Below, one piece after another: positions 43,271 to 51,336 of a stretch of DNA of 64,000 nt; the stretch's first letter is position 1; every line of letters starts with the position of its first letter. The notes under the pieces were generated by a model that was given only the letters and a program-made list of their open reading frames with translations, was not told the origin of the DNA and ran no database searches. Position numbers and translations under genes: made by a program. The DNA comes from Bacteroidota bacterium (lineage in GTDB: Bacteria; Bacteroidota; Bacteroidia; Bacteroidales; CAIXZF01), in contig JAKLIX010000004.1 in NCBI GenBank assembly GCA_022709385.1, positions 62,001-126,000 of the forward strand. The letters run 5' to 3'.

Positions 43271-44353
43271 ATGAAAACAGTTTTACCCTTCTTTTTCGTC
43301 CTTGCATTTGCCGTTCAGGCTTCAGGACAAACGCTGGTTGATACCCTTCCTGCCAACAAAAATGCGATTCTCGAGGAATTCACCGGTGTGAAATGCCCGA
43401 ACTGCCCCGGCGGTCACCAGACGGCGCAGAGTATCCTTACCAATAATCCGGGACGCGCCTTTGTGGTGGCATTTCATCCCTTCAATTCCAGTTTTACCAC
43501 CCCTTATACCGGTGAACCGGATTTCAGGCGTCATTACGGGGATTCACTGTACATGACTCCCTATTGCGGAACCTCCCGATATATGCCCAGCGCTTTTGTT
43601 AACAGGCGATTGTGGGCTGCTCCGGAACGTCTGACGGGTGCATCTTCCTGGACGGGATACTGTAACACGATCATGGCAGAAACCTCACCGGTAAATGTCG
43701 GTTTGTCAGCGCATTACGATGGTACCGGCAAGATGCTAAGCGTGACTGTGGAGGTGTGGTACACCGCAGCAGTAAGCGGTTCACATAACCTGATGGTCAC
43801 CCTTGCCGAGAATAACCTGGTTTCAACACAGTCCGGAGGCACTTCTTCCTATACGCATAAGCATACTTTCCGCGAAGCGCTGACCGGGCAATGGGGAGAT
43901 CCGCTCAGCAACAATGCTTCTGCGGGAACCTTCATTACCGAAACTTTTTCCTTCGACAATACCACGGCCTCTTATAATATGGGGAATTGCGAGGTGATGG
44001 CCTATATCATCGATAATGGATCGGATGAGGTTATTACCGGTAACGGCGTGGCCGTGGGTTCTGCCACCGCTGTTCATTCGGAGGCCAGGATACAGGAAGC
44101 CCGGCTTGATGTGTATCCCAACCCTGCAAGTGTATCCCTGCCATGCTTGCGGCTTGTATTGCCGTCTACAGCCGATGTAAGCTGCCAGGTGGTTGATGTC
44201 AATGGCAAAGTCGTTTCTGAAAGCCCTGCTGCAAGACTTCACAGTGGTATTCACGAACTTACACTTTCTCAGGCAGATTTGTTGCCGGGACTGTATTTTA
44301 TCAGGCTGCGATACGGTGCTAAAGTGATCGGTGCCAGGTTTATCATGCAATAA
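43271..44353 (+). CDS. T9SS-sorted Omp28-like protein with a CxxC motif
   Basis: 360 residues with a signal peptide (about 1-20, ending ASGQ). A thioredoxin-like N-terminal region carries EEFTGVKCPNCPGGH, the C-x2-C pattern of the Omp28-related family. A beta-rich middle and a type A sorting domain at about 278-360 (LDVYPNPASVS, ending GARFIMQ) show T9SS export to the cell surface. It lies 25 bases after the Hdr-like operon on the same strand, so read-through is possible. A redox role is suggested only by the CxxC motif; many Omp28 proteins have no known activity. Confidence 0.8.
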   Translation: MKTVLPFFFVLAFAVQASGQTLVDTLPANKNAILEEFTGVKCPNCPGGHQTAQSILTNNPGRAFVVAFHPFNSSFTTPYTGEPDFRRHYGDSLYMTPYCGTSRYMPSAFVNRRLWAAPERLTGASSWTGYCNTIMAETSPVNVGLSAHYDGTGKMLSVTVEVWYTAAVSGSHNLMVTLAENNLVSTQSGGTSSYTHKHTFREALTGQWGDPLSNNASAGTFITETFSFDNTTASYNMGNCEVMAYIIDNGSDEVITGNGVAVGSATAVHSEARIQEARLDVYPNPASVSLPCLRLVLPSTADVSCQVVDVNGKVVSESPAARLHSGIHELTLSQADLLPGLYFIRLRYGAKVIGARFIMQ

Positions 44354-44404
44354 TCCGCCATTAATCCGGATACCTTGGAAGAAGGACAGCCATATTCACG
44401 CATC

Positions 44405-44779
44405 ATGGTCCGTTATCATCTCAGGATTGAGGATGAGTTTGGTGCGGAAATCCTGGATGACCGGATCTGGTCACTGATGAGAGCCGTGGACGAATGTGCT
44501 TCACTCAGGGGAGCGGCTGCGAAATGTGGGATTAGTTATCGTAAAGCCTGGGGTGACATGAGGAAAACGGAACAGATGCTCGGGTTTTCCCTGATGGAGA
44601 AGCACCGGGGAGGCAGCAAGGGCGGAGAAAGCCGTTTGACCGATGCAGGCAAAGCGTTTGTGGAAGCTTATAAAAATCTTCAACTGGAGTTTGAAGCTTC
44701 GGTGCAAAAGCCCATCATTTGTTTCAAAAGACGGCTCAAGGGAAAGGACATCACAGATTCGCAGGATGCCCGGATGTAA
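44405..44779 (+). CDS. ModE-like LysR-type winged-helix regulator
   Basis: About 124 residues from ATG 44405 (a TTG at 44375 is the longest alternative). The protein matches the N-terminal DNA-binding domain of ModE: WSLMRAVDECASLRGAAAKCGISYRKAWGDMRKTEQML, then the wing GGSKGGESRLTDAGKAFVEAY. No molybdate-binding (TOBE) domain is present, so ligand sensing is unclear. Single-domain ModE-like proteins commonly lie near molybdoenzyme or ferredoxin-oxidoreductase genes. It converges on the oxidoreductase operon with 9 bases between stops. Confidence 0.8.
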   Translation: MVRYHLRIEDEFGAEILDDRIWSLMRAVDECASLRGAAAKCGISYRKAWGDMRKTEQMLGFSLMEKHRGGSKGGESRLTDAGKAFVEAYKNLQLEFEASVQKPIICFKRRLKGKDITDSQDARM

Positions 44780-44788
44780 TCAGAGGAT

Positions 44789-45340
44789 TTACACGCGCTG
44801 GATTTCCTGAATGATTTCCTTTCCTCTGTCGATGGCTCTTTCATTTTCGGGGATCAGGCCGTGATGCCTTTTGGGCAGGCTTTTTTCGAGTCCTTTGTGG
44901 ATGAAATCCTTGCCCACCACTGGTTTTACCTTCAGGTATCCACCGAGTACGATCATGTTGAACACCTTCGACAGGCCTATTTTTGCGGCTTCATCTGCGG
45001 CATCCACGCGGTAGATATTGATATCCTTGCGTGTCGGGTGGTGGGTAATCCCGTTACCGTCGTAAACCAGCAAACCGCCTGGTTTGATCATGGTTTCGAA
45101 TTTGTCCAGTGATTGCTGGTTCAGGATAATGGCGGTATCATAAGTGCTCAGGATAGGCGAGCTGATTCGCTGGTCGCTGATGATTACCGTGCAGTTGGCC
45201 GTTCCACCCCGCATTTCGGGACCGTAGGATGGCATCCAGCTTACTTCTTTATCTTCCATAACACCGGAATAGGCAAGAATCTTACCCATGGAGAGCACAC
45301 CTTGTCCTCCGAACCCGGCAATGATAATTTCTTCGGTCAT
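44789..45340 (-). CDS. 2-oxoacid:ferredoxin oxidoreductase, gamma subunit
   Basis: 183 residues from ATG 45340 (TTG 45364 possible). The family pattern IIIAGFGGQGVLSMGKILAYSG is followed by WMPSYGPEMRGGTANCTVIISD, the gamma-domain fold of POR/KOR/VOR enzymes that helps bind CoA. It is the last gene of a ferredoxin-alpha-beta-gamma operon. Together they oxidatively decarboxylate a 2-oxoacid to acyl-CoA and reduce ferredoxin. The order resembles Kor/Vor clusters, but the 2-oxoacid used cannot be read from the sequence. Confidence 0.9.
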   Translation of the reverse strand: MTEEIIIAGFGGQGVLSMGKILAYSGVMEDKEVSWMPSYGPEMRGGTANCTVIISDQRISSPILSTYDTAIILNQQSLDKFETMIKPGGLLVYDGNGITHHPTRKDINIYRVDAADEAAKIGLSKVFNMIVLGGYLKVKPVVGKDFIHKGLEKSLPKRHHGLIPENERAIDRGKEIIQEIQRV

Positions 45341-45365
45341 ATTGTACGATTTGACATTGGACAAA

Positions 45366-46148
45366 TTACTGTTTACCTGCTACATCTTTTATTTCACCGA
45401 GGGGATAGAATGGAAACATATTCTCTTCCATCCATTTGTTGGACTGGTTGGGCGTCATTTTCCATCCTGAGTTGCAGTTGGAAACGATTTCAACGAATGA
45501 GGTGCCCAGTTTCAGTTTTTGGTTTTCGAATGCTTTCCGGATGGCCTTTTTTGCTTTACGGACGGCGCCGGGAGTATGCACGGCATGGCGTGCCACGTAT
45601 ATAGTTCCTGGCAGGTGGGCCACGAGTTCAGTCATTTTCAGCGGATTACCCATAATGTGTACATCCCTCCCGTAGGGTGAAGTGGATGATTTCATACCGG
45701 GCAGGGTAGTGGGGGCCATCTGGCCGCCGGTCATGCCGTAGATACCGTTGTTGATGAAGATGATGGTGATGTTTTCTCCGCGGTTACAGGCGTGAAGGGT
45801 TTCAGCCGTACCAATGGCGGCTAGATCTCCATCGCCCTGGTAGGTGAAGACGAAGTGTTCCGGCAACAGTCTTTTAATGGCTGTTGCCAGGGCCGGTGCC
45901 CTGCCATGGGCAGCCTGGTGCATGTCGATATCGAGGAAATTGTAGGCGAGCACCGAACAGCCGACCGGCGCCACGCCGATGGTCTGGTGCTGGATGTCCA
46001 TTTCTTCGATCACCTCGGCGATGAGGCGGTGGGCAGTCCCGTGTCCGCATCCCGGACAGTAACTCAATACATTGTTCGTGAGCACTTTGGTCTTGGTGTA
46101 GACCAGGTTTTCCGGTTTGCGAATATCTGCATCAGTAATTGTTGCCAT
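45366..46148 (-). CDS. 2-oxoacid:ferredoxin oxidoreductase, beta (TPP-binding) subunit
   Basis: 260 residues. The thiamine-diphosphate site is visible in YCPGCGHGTAHRLIAEVIEEM and in the GDGDLAAIGTAETLHACNRGENITIIFINN motif that binds Mg-TPP. GIYGMTGGQMAPTT is typical of the VOR/KOR group. The C-terminus is short, with no extra cluster-binding Cys domain. It lies 1 base after the alpha gene and 25 bases before the gamma start. Confidence 0.92.
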   Translation of the reverse strand: MATITDADIRKPENLVYTKTKVLTNNVLSYCPGCGHGTAHRLIAEVIEEMDIQHQTIGVAPVGCSVLAYNFLDIDMHQAAHGRAPALATAIKRLLPEHFVFTYQGDGDLAAIGTAETLHACNRGENITIIFINNGIYGMTGGQMAPTTLPGMKSSTSPYGRDVHIMGNPLKMTELVAHLPGTIYVARHAVHTPGAVRKAKKAIRKAFENQKLKLGTSFVEIVSNCNSGWKMTPNQSNKWMEENMFPFYPLGEIKDVAGKQ

Positions 46149-46149
46149 A

Positions 46150-47235
46150 TCAGTTTCCTCCCTTTAGTTTTTCTTCGATTGCATGGATGACTTCTTCGGG
46201 CGATGGAATAATTCCTCCGAAACGCCCGTAATGTGCCACCTTGATTTTGCCGTTCACTGCCAGTCTCACATCCTCTACCATTTGCCCTGCATTCATTTCC
46301 ACACTGAGCATACCCTTTACGCTTCCTGCAAGTTCTTCAAGCCGCTGGTATGGGAAGGGGTACAGGCTGATAGGTCTGAAAAGCCCGATCTTCATTCCTT
46401 TTGCCCTGGCAATGTCGATGGCTTTGAGACAGATACGGCTGCTGGTGCCGAATGCAACGAACAGGTATTCTGCATCATCGCAGTACAATTCTTCATACCG
46501 GACTTCTTCCTTTTCCACCTGGCGGTATTTTGCCTGCAGCGTCAGGTTCAGTTTTTCCTGACGGGTAGATTCGAGATACAGGGATGTAATAATGTTTCTT
46601 TCTTTTCCTGGCAGCTTCCCCAGTGTCGCCCAGGGGTAACGTTTCCTTATCTCATCATTGCTCAGTCTGGGCTTTGGTTCAGACAGATAAACCTTTTCCA
46701 TCATCTGGCCGATGGCGCCATCACTCAGGATCATGACGGGATTACGGTATTTAAAAGCCAGTTCGAATCCAAGCTCCACGAAATCATACATTTCCTGAAC
46801 TGAGGCAGGAGCAAGGGTGATAAGTCTATAGTCTCCGTGGCCTCCGCCTTTCGTAGCCTGGAAATAATCTGCCTGTGAAGGCTGTATAGTGCCAAGACCG
46901 GGACCTCCCCTGACGATGTTGACCAGCAGGCAGGGTAATTCGGCTCCGGCAATGTAGGACAAGCCTTCCTGCATCAGGCTGATGCCCGGACTTGAGGATG
47001 AGGTAAACACCCGCTTTCCGCAACCGGCCGCGCCATAGATCATGTTGATGGATGCTACTTCACTTTCTGCCTGAAGAACAACCATGCCGGTCGTTTCATA
47101 TGGCTTGGCAGCCATGAGGTATTCCAGTACCTCCGATTGTGGTGTGATGGGGTATCCGAAATACCCGTCGCAGCCTGCCCGGATGGCAGCTTCGGCAATG
47201 GCCTCATTGCCTTTCATTAATCTCAATTCTTTCAT
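46150..47235 (-). CDS. 2-oxoacid:ferredoxin oxidoreductase, alpha subunit
   Basis: 361 residues. The pyrimidine-binding domain begins MKGNEAIAEAAIRAGCDGYFGYPITPQSEVLEYLM and includes SEVASINMIYGAAGCGKRVFTSSSSPGISLMQEGLSYI. The C-terminal transketolase-like domain ends with SVEMNAGQMVEDVRLAVNG. Annotation tools often name this type VorB (3-methyl-2-oxobutanoate) or KorA (2-oxoglutarate); either, or an aryl-pyruvate, is possible. It follows the ferredoxin gene by 20 bases. Confidence 0.92.
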   Translation of the reverse strand: MKELRLMKGNEAIAEAAIRAGCDGYFGYPITPQSEVLEYLMAAKPYETTGMVVLQAESEVASINMIYGAAGCGKRVFTSSSSPGISLMQEGLSYIAGAELPCLLVNIVRGGPGLGTIQPSQADYFQATKGGGHGDYRLITLAPASVQEMYDFVELGFELAFKYRNPVMILSDGAIGQMMEKVYLSEPKPRLSNDEIRKRYPWATLGKLPGKERNIITSLYLESTRQEKLNLTLQAKYRQVEKEEVRYEELYCDDAEYLFVAFGTSSRICLKAIDIARAKGMKIGLFRPISLYPFPYQRLEELAGSVKGMLSVEMNAGQMVEDVRLAVNGKIKVAHYGRFGGIIPSPEEVIHAIEEKLKGGN

Positions 47236-47255
47236 GCGTGTCAGAAATATGAGTG

Positions 47256-47483
47256 TTATTCAGTAATTTTTATCCTGTAAACGGTGATCACACCATCCGG
47301 GCAAACCACGGCGCAATTGGTGCATCCCGTACAACCGTCAGTGACGGGTTCAGCATAACGGTAACCTTTGCTGTTAACCTGCTTTGCAAGGGCAATCACT
47401 TCTTCGGGGCAGGCCGGGATGCAAACCTCGCATCCTTTGCACCTTTCGGTGTCGATGACAATACTTCCTTTTACTTTAGCCAT
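47256..47483 (-). CDS. 2-oxoacid:ferredoxin oxidoreductase, delta (2[4Fe-4S] ferredoxin) subunit
   Basis: 75 residues with two C-x2-C-x2-C-x3-C-P motifs (CKGCEVCIPACP and CTGCTNCAVVCP), a bacterial 2[4Fe-4S] ferredoxin fold. It relays electrons from the TPP site to free ferredoxin. First gene of the operon. Upstream a weak -7 box (TACCTTCG, one mismatch, near 47528-47535) is visible on the minus strand. Confidence 0.92.
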   Translation of the reverse strand: MAKVKGSIVIDTERCKGCEVCIPACPEEVIALAKQVNSKGYRYAEPVTDGCTGCTNCAVVCPDGVITVYRIKITE

Positions 47484-47610
47484 AACTTCCAGGTATAGTG
47501 TACAAGTATCAAGTTTTCACTGCGGGCGAAGGTACAGATATTTCCTGATTCCATACTTGAAGCGCGGGATAAACCTCTTTAAAACAGGGAAATTTATAAT
47601 GAGTATAAAT

Positions 47611-47668
47611 AAATTGGGATGTCATCCTGGCATTGATTTAAATCAACGCTGGGATGACATCCCAATTT
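47611..47668. repeat. REP-like hairpin, copy 1
   Basis: A 17-bp perfect inverted repeat: AAATTGGGATGTCATCC (47611-47627) with its complement at 47652-47668. An inner TTGATTT/AAATCAA palindrome (47633-47646) makes one long cruciform. The 48-base core differs at one position from copy 2 beyond the transposase gene. It is followed by a T-run, so it could also act as a terminator on the plus strand. Confidence 0.9.
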
Positions 47669-47704
47669 TTTCTTAAAAAAGGAAAAAAAATTCCGTTTCC
47701 GGCA

Positions 47705-47745
47705 TCTTCATGCATATATATATGATGAAGACCCATGGTCTGGGT
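47705..47745. repeat. Two hairpins upstream of the REP transposase
   Basis: TCTTCAT (47705-47711) pairs with ATGAAGA (47725-47731) around a palindromic CATATATATATG. Directly adjacent, ACCCA (47731-47735) pairs with TGGGT (47741-47745). They lie between REP copy 1 and the transposase ATG and may be recognition or regulatory structures (inference). Confidence 0.55.
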
Positions 47746-47774
47746 GTTTGTAAACTTTTATAAATGAATGAACT

Positions 47775-48368
47775 ATGCCAACAAAGTATCTTGTCAAGTT
47801 TGAAAGAGGTTATTACTACCACGTTTTTAACCGTGCAGTAGGGGATGAAAACCTGTTTTATGGTCCGGGGGACTATAAGGAATTCAAAAAGCACATCAAG
47901 AATCAGCTTGGAGCTCATGGCTCCATTCTGTGTTATTGCCTGATGCCAAATCATTATCATTTGCTGTTTCATGTTGCAGATAATCAAGAGGTTAATGTGA
48001 AAAAAGCCATACCAGAAGCTATCAGGCAACTTGAAATCAAGCATGCACAGCGTATTAATTTTGAGAGGGATCGTAAGGGTACGCTTTTTATGAGACCATA
48101 CAAGCGGATCTGCGTTACAACCGAGGGAAACCTGTTCAGGTTATTTCACTATATACATCTGAATCCTGTTCATCACGGGATATCCGAGTCATATGAAAAC
48201 TATAAATGGAGTTCCTTCAGTGAGATATGTCTTGGTTCGAGTAACATAATTGATTATGAGGAAGTGATTGAATTGTTTCAAGATCTGGACAACTTCCGTG
48301 AAAGTCATAAAATCGTTTTTAAACTGAAGCAGGCATCCCCAGTGCCGCAAGACGAGTTTGAAAAGTAA
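47775..48368 (+). CDS. REP-associated Y1 (HUH) transposase, RAYT/TnpA-REP family
   Basis: 197 residues. The HUH metal-binding motif is His60-Tyr61-His62 in MPNHYHLLFH. The single catalytic Tyr is probably Tyr126 in FHYIHLNPVHHG; the N-terminal YYHVFNRAV and WSSF segments are also typical. Such enzymes nick single-stranded REP hairpins and are thought to spread them; they are usually single-copy and domesticated, unlike IS200/IS605. The gene is intact and flanked 106 bases upstream and 3 bases downstream by matching hairpins. No second transposon gene (tnpB) is present. Confidence 0.9.
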   Translation: MPTKYLVKFERGYYYHVFNRAVGDENLFYGPGDYKEFKKHIKNQLGAHGSILCYCLMPNHYHLLFHVADNQEVNVKKAIPEAIRQLEIKHAQRINFERDRKGTLFMRPYKRICVTTEGNLFRLFHYIHLNPVHHGISESYENYKWSSFSEICLGSSNIIDYEEVIELFQDLDNFRESHKIVFKLKQASPVPQDEFEK

Positions 48369-48371
48369 AAA

Positions 48372-48419
48372 GGGATGTCATCCTGGCATTGATCTAAATC
48401 AACGCTGGGATGACATCCC
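48372..48419. repeat. REP-like hairpin, copy 2, overlapping the C10 peptidase 3' end
   Basis: GGGATGTCATCC (48372-48383) pairs with GGATGACATCCC (48408-48419), with the same inner TTGAT-C-TAAATCAA core as copy 1 (one base different). Bases 48399-48419 also encode the last six residues and the stop of the peptidase on the minus strand. Confidence 0.9.
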
Positions 48420-49829
48420 AATGAGCAGTTTCCGGCTGGTAATTCCTCCCGGACCGGTTACTACAACCTGGTAAACTCCTTCACCAAACCCTCGCAAACT
48501 GATGTTGGTCGTACTTTGCATGAGTTGTCCGGACATGACCAGCCTGCCGTTTGCGTCAAACATTTTCATTATTGCCTCCTGCCCTTCGTTTAAGTCAATC
48601 CTGACCATGTCGGCGGCCGGATTGGGATAAAGACGGAATGCAGCCGGTATGGGGGAAACTGCGGCAGTCAGGGTGTTCGGAATGATATCCACGATGGCGC
48701 CTTCTATTACCGTTAATCCATAAGGGATCTGCGAGGGAAGGAGATACCAGGCATTCGCCTGACCGCCCCAGCCGAAATTCAGATGGAAGTACCCGTCGGT
48801 ATTGTAACCGTCAACTACCACATTATGCCCGGAAGTCCAGTTTTGGTTTACCACGGCAAGATGGACAGGCATGGAATCCATCATATTCTGGGCTATGCGT
48901 GTATAAAGGCTGGTGTCACTGTCGTCCAGTAATTCGCATTGGGTAAAATTGAATTTCTGATAAGCCGCCATGGCCTGGCTGACTCCGAATGTGCCTGAAG
49001 CTGCCGAGGTAAATACCTGTTTTGCTGCCACCCCGCAGGCAAATACCAGTGAAGCCTTGGCAGAGTTACTCAATGGATTGCCGGAAAGATAATCCTGTGA
49101 CAGGTTCCAGATCAGGCTGTTGAGATCAGGAAAGTCAGGGAAATCAAGAGAATCAGCGTCATCATCTATCCAGTAAGATCTTCCGGCATAGTTGTGGAAA
49201 TAATCATCGGCATCACTGAAGGCAACACTGTTTGTGGTGTGGTGGTAGTTCAGAATCTGCGCCATTGCCACGGCCGGACAACCGGCGATGCTTCTGTTGC
49301 CCGTCACCGGATCCATCGGACAAAGTGCATTGTAGGGGGCATTCTGTGTCCAGTTGGTTTCAAGCCAGCCTCCCGTAGTCGTTGAACCGGCAGGAGGCCA
49401 TTGCTGAAAGATGCGGTCATGGAGTTGATGCTGAATGATTTCTTTCCAAGCCTGCCGGTTTTCTTCCTTATGCTCACCAGATTCAAGTTTCAGGTTAGCG
49501 ATGCGGTTCCCGAGGTCTTTTATCAGCAAACCCCTGAACCTTCCCTGATCATCTGGTTCATTGTCAAAGGAATATGCAATAACTGGGGGAAGGCGATCAT
49601 CACCGCTGATCACCACAAACCCGTGGGGGGAGAGTGTAAACAGGTATCCAATGGCTTTATCGTCAGGGGACGTAAGTTTGTCTGTATGGACAATCCGGTT
49701 GGATTGGGAAACGTTGTGGAGCCGGATGAATGCGGCAGCCTGGTTTTCAGCCTGTTTTTGATCTATGCTTCCAGCGAAAGCCTTGATTACCAGCAGCAGA
49801 CATACCAGCAGGGAGGTGGTTCGGTGCAT
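48399..49829 (-). CDS. T9SS-secreted C10 (streptopain-like) cysteine peptidase
   Basis: 476 residues: signal peptide (about 1-20, ending AFAG); an inhibitory propeptide (about 21-140) with the Spi-like YLFTLSPHGFVVISGDD; and a C10 catalytic domain with nucleophile Cys184 (IAGCPAVAMAQILNYHH) and His335 (WTSGHNVVVDGYN) plus NFGWGG. A type A sorting domain starts at about 400 (RLYPNPAADMVRIDL). The expected C-terminus is around RKLLI; the last residues GMSSQR and the stop are encoded by the REP hairpin. A secreted protease of the prtT/streptopain type is likely active. It lies 23 bases after the aminotransferase stop. Confidence 0.88.
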   Translation of the reverse strand: MHRTTSLLVCLLLVIKAFAGSIDQKQAENQAAAFIRLHNVSQSNRIVHTDKLTSPDDKAIGYLFTLSPHGFVVISGDDRLPPVIAYSFDNEPDDQGRFRGLLIKDLGNRIANLKLESGEHKEENRQAWKEIIQHQLHDRIFQQWPPAGSTTTGGWLETNWTQNAPYNALCPMDPVTGNRSIAGCPAVAMAQILNYHHTTNSVAFSDADDYFHNYAGRSYWIDDDADSLDFPDFPDLNSLIWNLSQDYLSGNPLSNSAKASLVFACGVAAKQVFTSAASGTFGVSQAMAAYQKFNFTQCELLDDSDTSLYTRIAQNMMDSMPVHLAVVNQNWTSGHNVVVDGYNTDGYFHLNFGWGGQANAWYLLPSQIPYGLTVIEGAIVDIIPNTLTAAVSPIPAAFRLYPNPAADMVRIDLNEGQEAIMKMFDANGRLVMSGQLMQSTTNISLRGFGEGVYQVVVTGPGGITSRKLLIGMSSQR

Positions 49830-49852
49830 GATAGGAAAGGTTTGTGTGTTGC

Positions 49853-51169
49853 CTACACAGGGTGATTCTCATGGAATTTTTTCAGCCTTTTCTCCAGGTC
49901 AGTGAACTGTTCTCTTTGAACCAGTGACACACAGGCCCGGAGTCCTTCATCCCTGCTGCTTCCCGTGATAGTCAGGCTGATCGCACTGATGCCATAGTAG
50001 ATGAATTCCTCTATCAATGCTTCCCCTGTGAAGCCGGGATACGAGATGGTGAAGTAAAATCCGTCGGCGATGGGTACACCGTCATCCTGGTCATAGACGA
50101 TTTTAAAGCCGTTATCGGTGAACATTTTTTTCATGATATGGGCCTTTTCCCCATATTCCTTCACATTGTCCACGAAATTATAATTGCCGTCGTTCACTGC
50201 CTTCAGCAATGCGGCGATGCCGTACTGGGCTGAATGAGCAGTTCCCGCACTCAGGGCATAGATCGTCCCGAAGATCATGGCCCTGCCAAACTGGTCAGCA
50301 GTATAGTATTGCAGCAGATCAGGAGAAACCTCTCCGAAAAGGGTGTCGGAAATAATCATCAGGCCCAGACGCTGACCGGCATAACTGAATGCTTTTGAGC
50401 TGGATATCATCAGGATATACCGGTCATAATAATGGGCAACAGTTGGCTGGAATGGCGGCTGCCCCGGTTTGCTGTAATCCTTCCGGAAATCCATGGCAAA
50501 GTATGCCAGATCCTCCATCACGATCACATTGTATTTGGCAGCAAGCGCAGCAATGGTTTTCAATTCTTTTTCAGTGAAACAAATCCACGAAGGATTGTTA
50601 GGATTGGAATAGAAAATACTGGAGATATTCCCCCTGCTTAGGTAACTTTCAAGTTTGTCATGAAGCCTGTCCCCCCTGTAATCGTAAACGTCAAAACTTT
50701 CATATTTAAGTCCCAATACTTTGTGTTGCTGGTAATGCACGGGGAAACCCGGATTCAGAAACAGTGTGGTGTCTTTTTCCCTGTGGAATCGGTTTACTGT
50801 CAGAAAAGCCGCAAAACTTCCCTGCATGCTGCCTACGGTCGGGATCACTCCCGTTTCTGCCACGTCAATGTTCATAAAGAGTTTGACAAAGCGGGCTCCC
50901 TCTTTTTTAAGGGGAGGAATGCCATCGATGTCGGGATATAGATTGGCAACTCCTTTACGCAATGCCTCAATCTCTGCTTCCACTCCGATTTTGGCAGCAG
51001 GTAATCCCGGTATGCCCATCTCCATCCTGACGTAACGGTCACCGGTTTCTTTTTCAATATTGTCGATCAGACGCCTGATCTCGCGGATGGAGGCACGTCC
51101 TACACTCGGAAGTTTACTTTCCCTGATGTGACGCTGCACAACTTCAAAGTTAATGGGAGTGTCTTTCAT
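49853..51169 (-). CDS. Fold-type I aminotransferase (class I/II)
   Basis: 438 residues. The PLP lysine lies in ISSSKAFSYAGQRLG; SNPNNPSWICFTEKEL, EDLAYFAMDF and the substrate-arginine region near the C-terminus match the aspartate/aromatic aminotransferase superfamily. The N-terminal part (FEVVQRHIRESKLPSVGRASIREIRRLI) is a longer lead-in than usual. The amino donor cannot be read from the sequence; an aromatic or aspartate substrate is possible. No operon partner is certain; an upstream AT-rich stretch (51170-51200) shows no clear promoter box. Confidence 0.85.
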   Translation of the reverse strand: MKDTPINFEVVQRHIRESKLPSVGRASIREIRRLIDNIEKETGDRYVRMEMGIPGLPAAKIGVEAEIEALRKGVANLYPDIDGIPPLKKEGARFVKLFMNIDVAETGVIPTVGSMQGSFAAFLTVNRFHREKDTTLFLNPGFPVHYQQHKVLGLKYESFDVYDYRGDRLHDKLESYLSRGNISSIFYSNPNNPSWICFTEKELKTIAALAAKYNVIVMEDLAYFAMDFRKDYSKPGQPPFQPTVAHYYDRYILMISSSKAFSYAGQRLGLMIISDTLFGEVSPDLLQYYTADQFGRAMIFGTIYALSAGTAHSAQYGIAALLKAVNDGNYNFVDNVKEYGEKAHIMKKMFTDNGFKIVYDQDDGVPIADGFYFTISYPGFTGEALIEEFIYYGISAISLTITGSSRDEGLRACVSLVQREQFTDLEKRLKKFHENHPV

Positions 51170-51336
51170 GACTTTGTTTTTAAATAGTTTATAATTAGCT
51201 GTTTATGGAAGAAAAAAATGAGGTTTTTCAGTCTTCAAACCTAAAACTTTTCCTTGAAAAATCAAAAAAAACCTTGCGGATCATCAGGCCTTGCCGTTCG
51301 CAGAAACAAGCCTTGCTCAGGCCGTTCCCGGCCAGG

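Noticed and set aside
47775..48368. REP transposase considered as an IS200/IS605 insertion sequence
   Set aside because: There is no tnpB and no IS ends; the flanking imperfect palindromes and protein pattern fit the RAYT group better.
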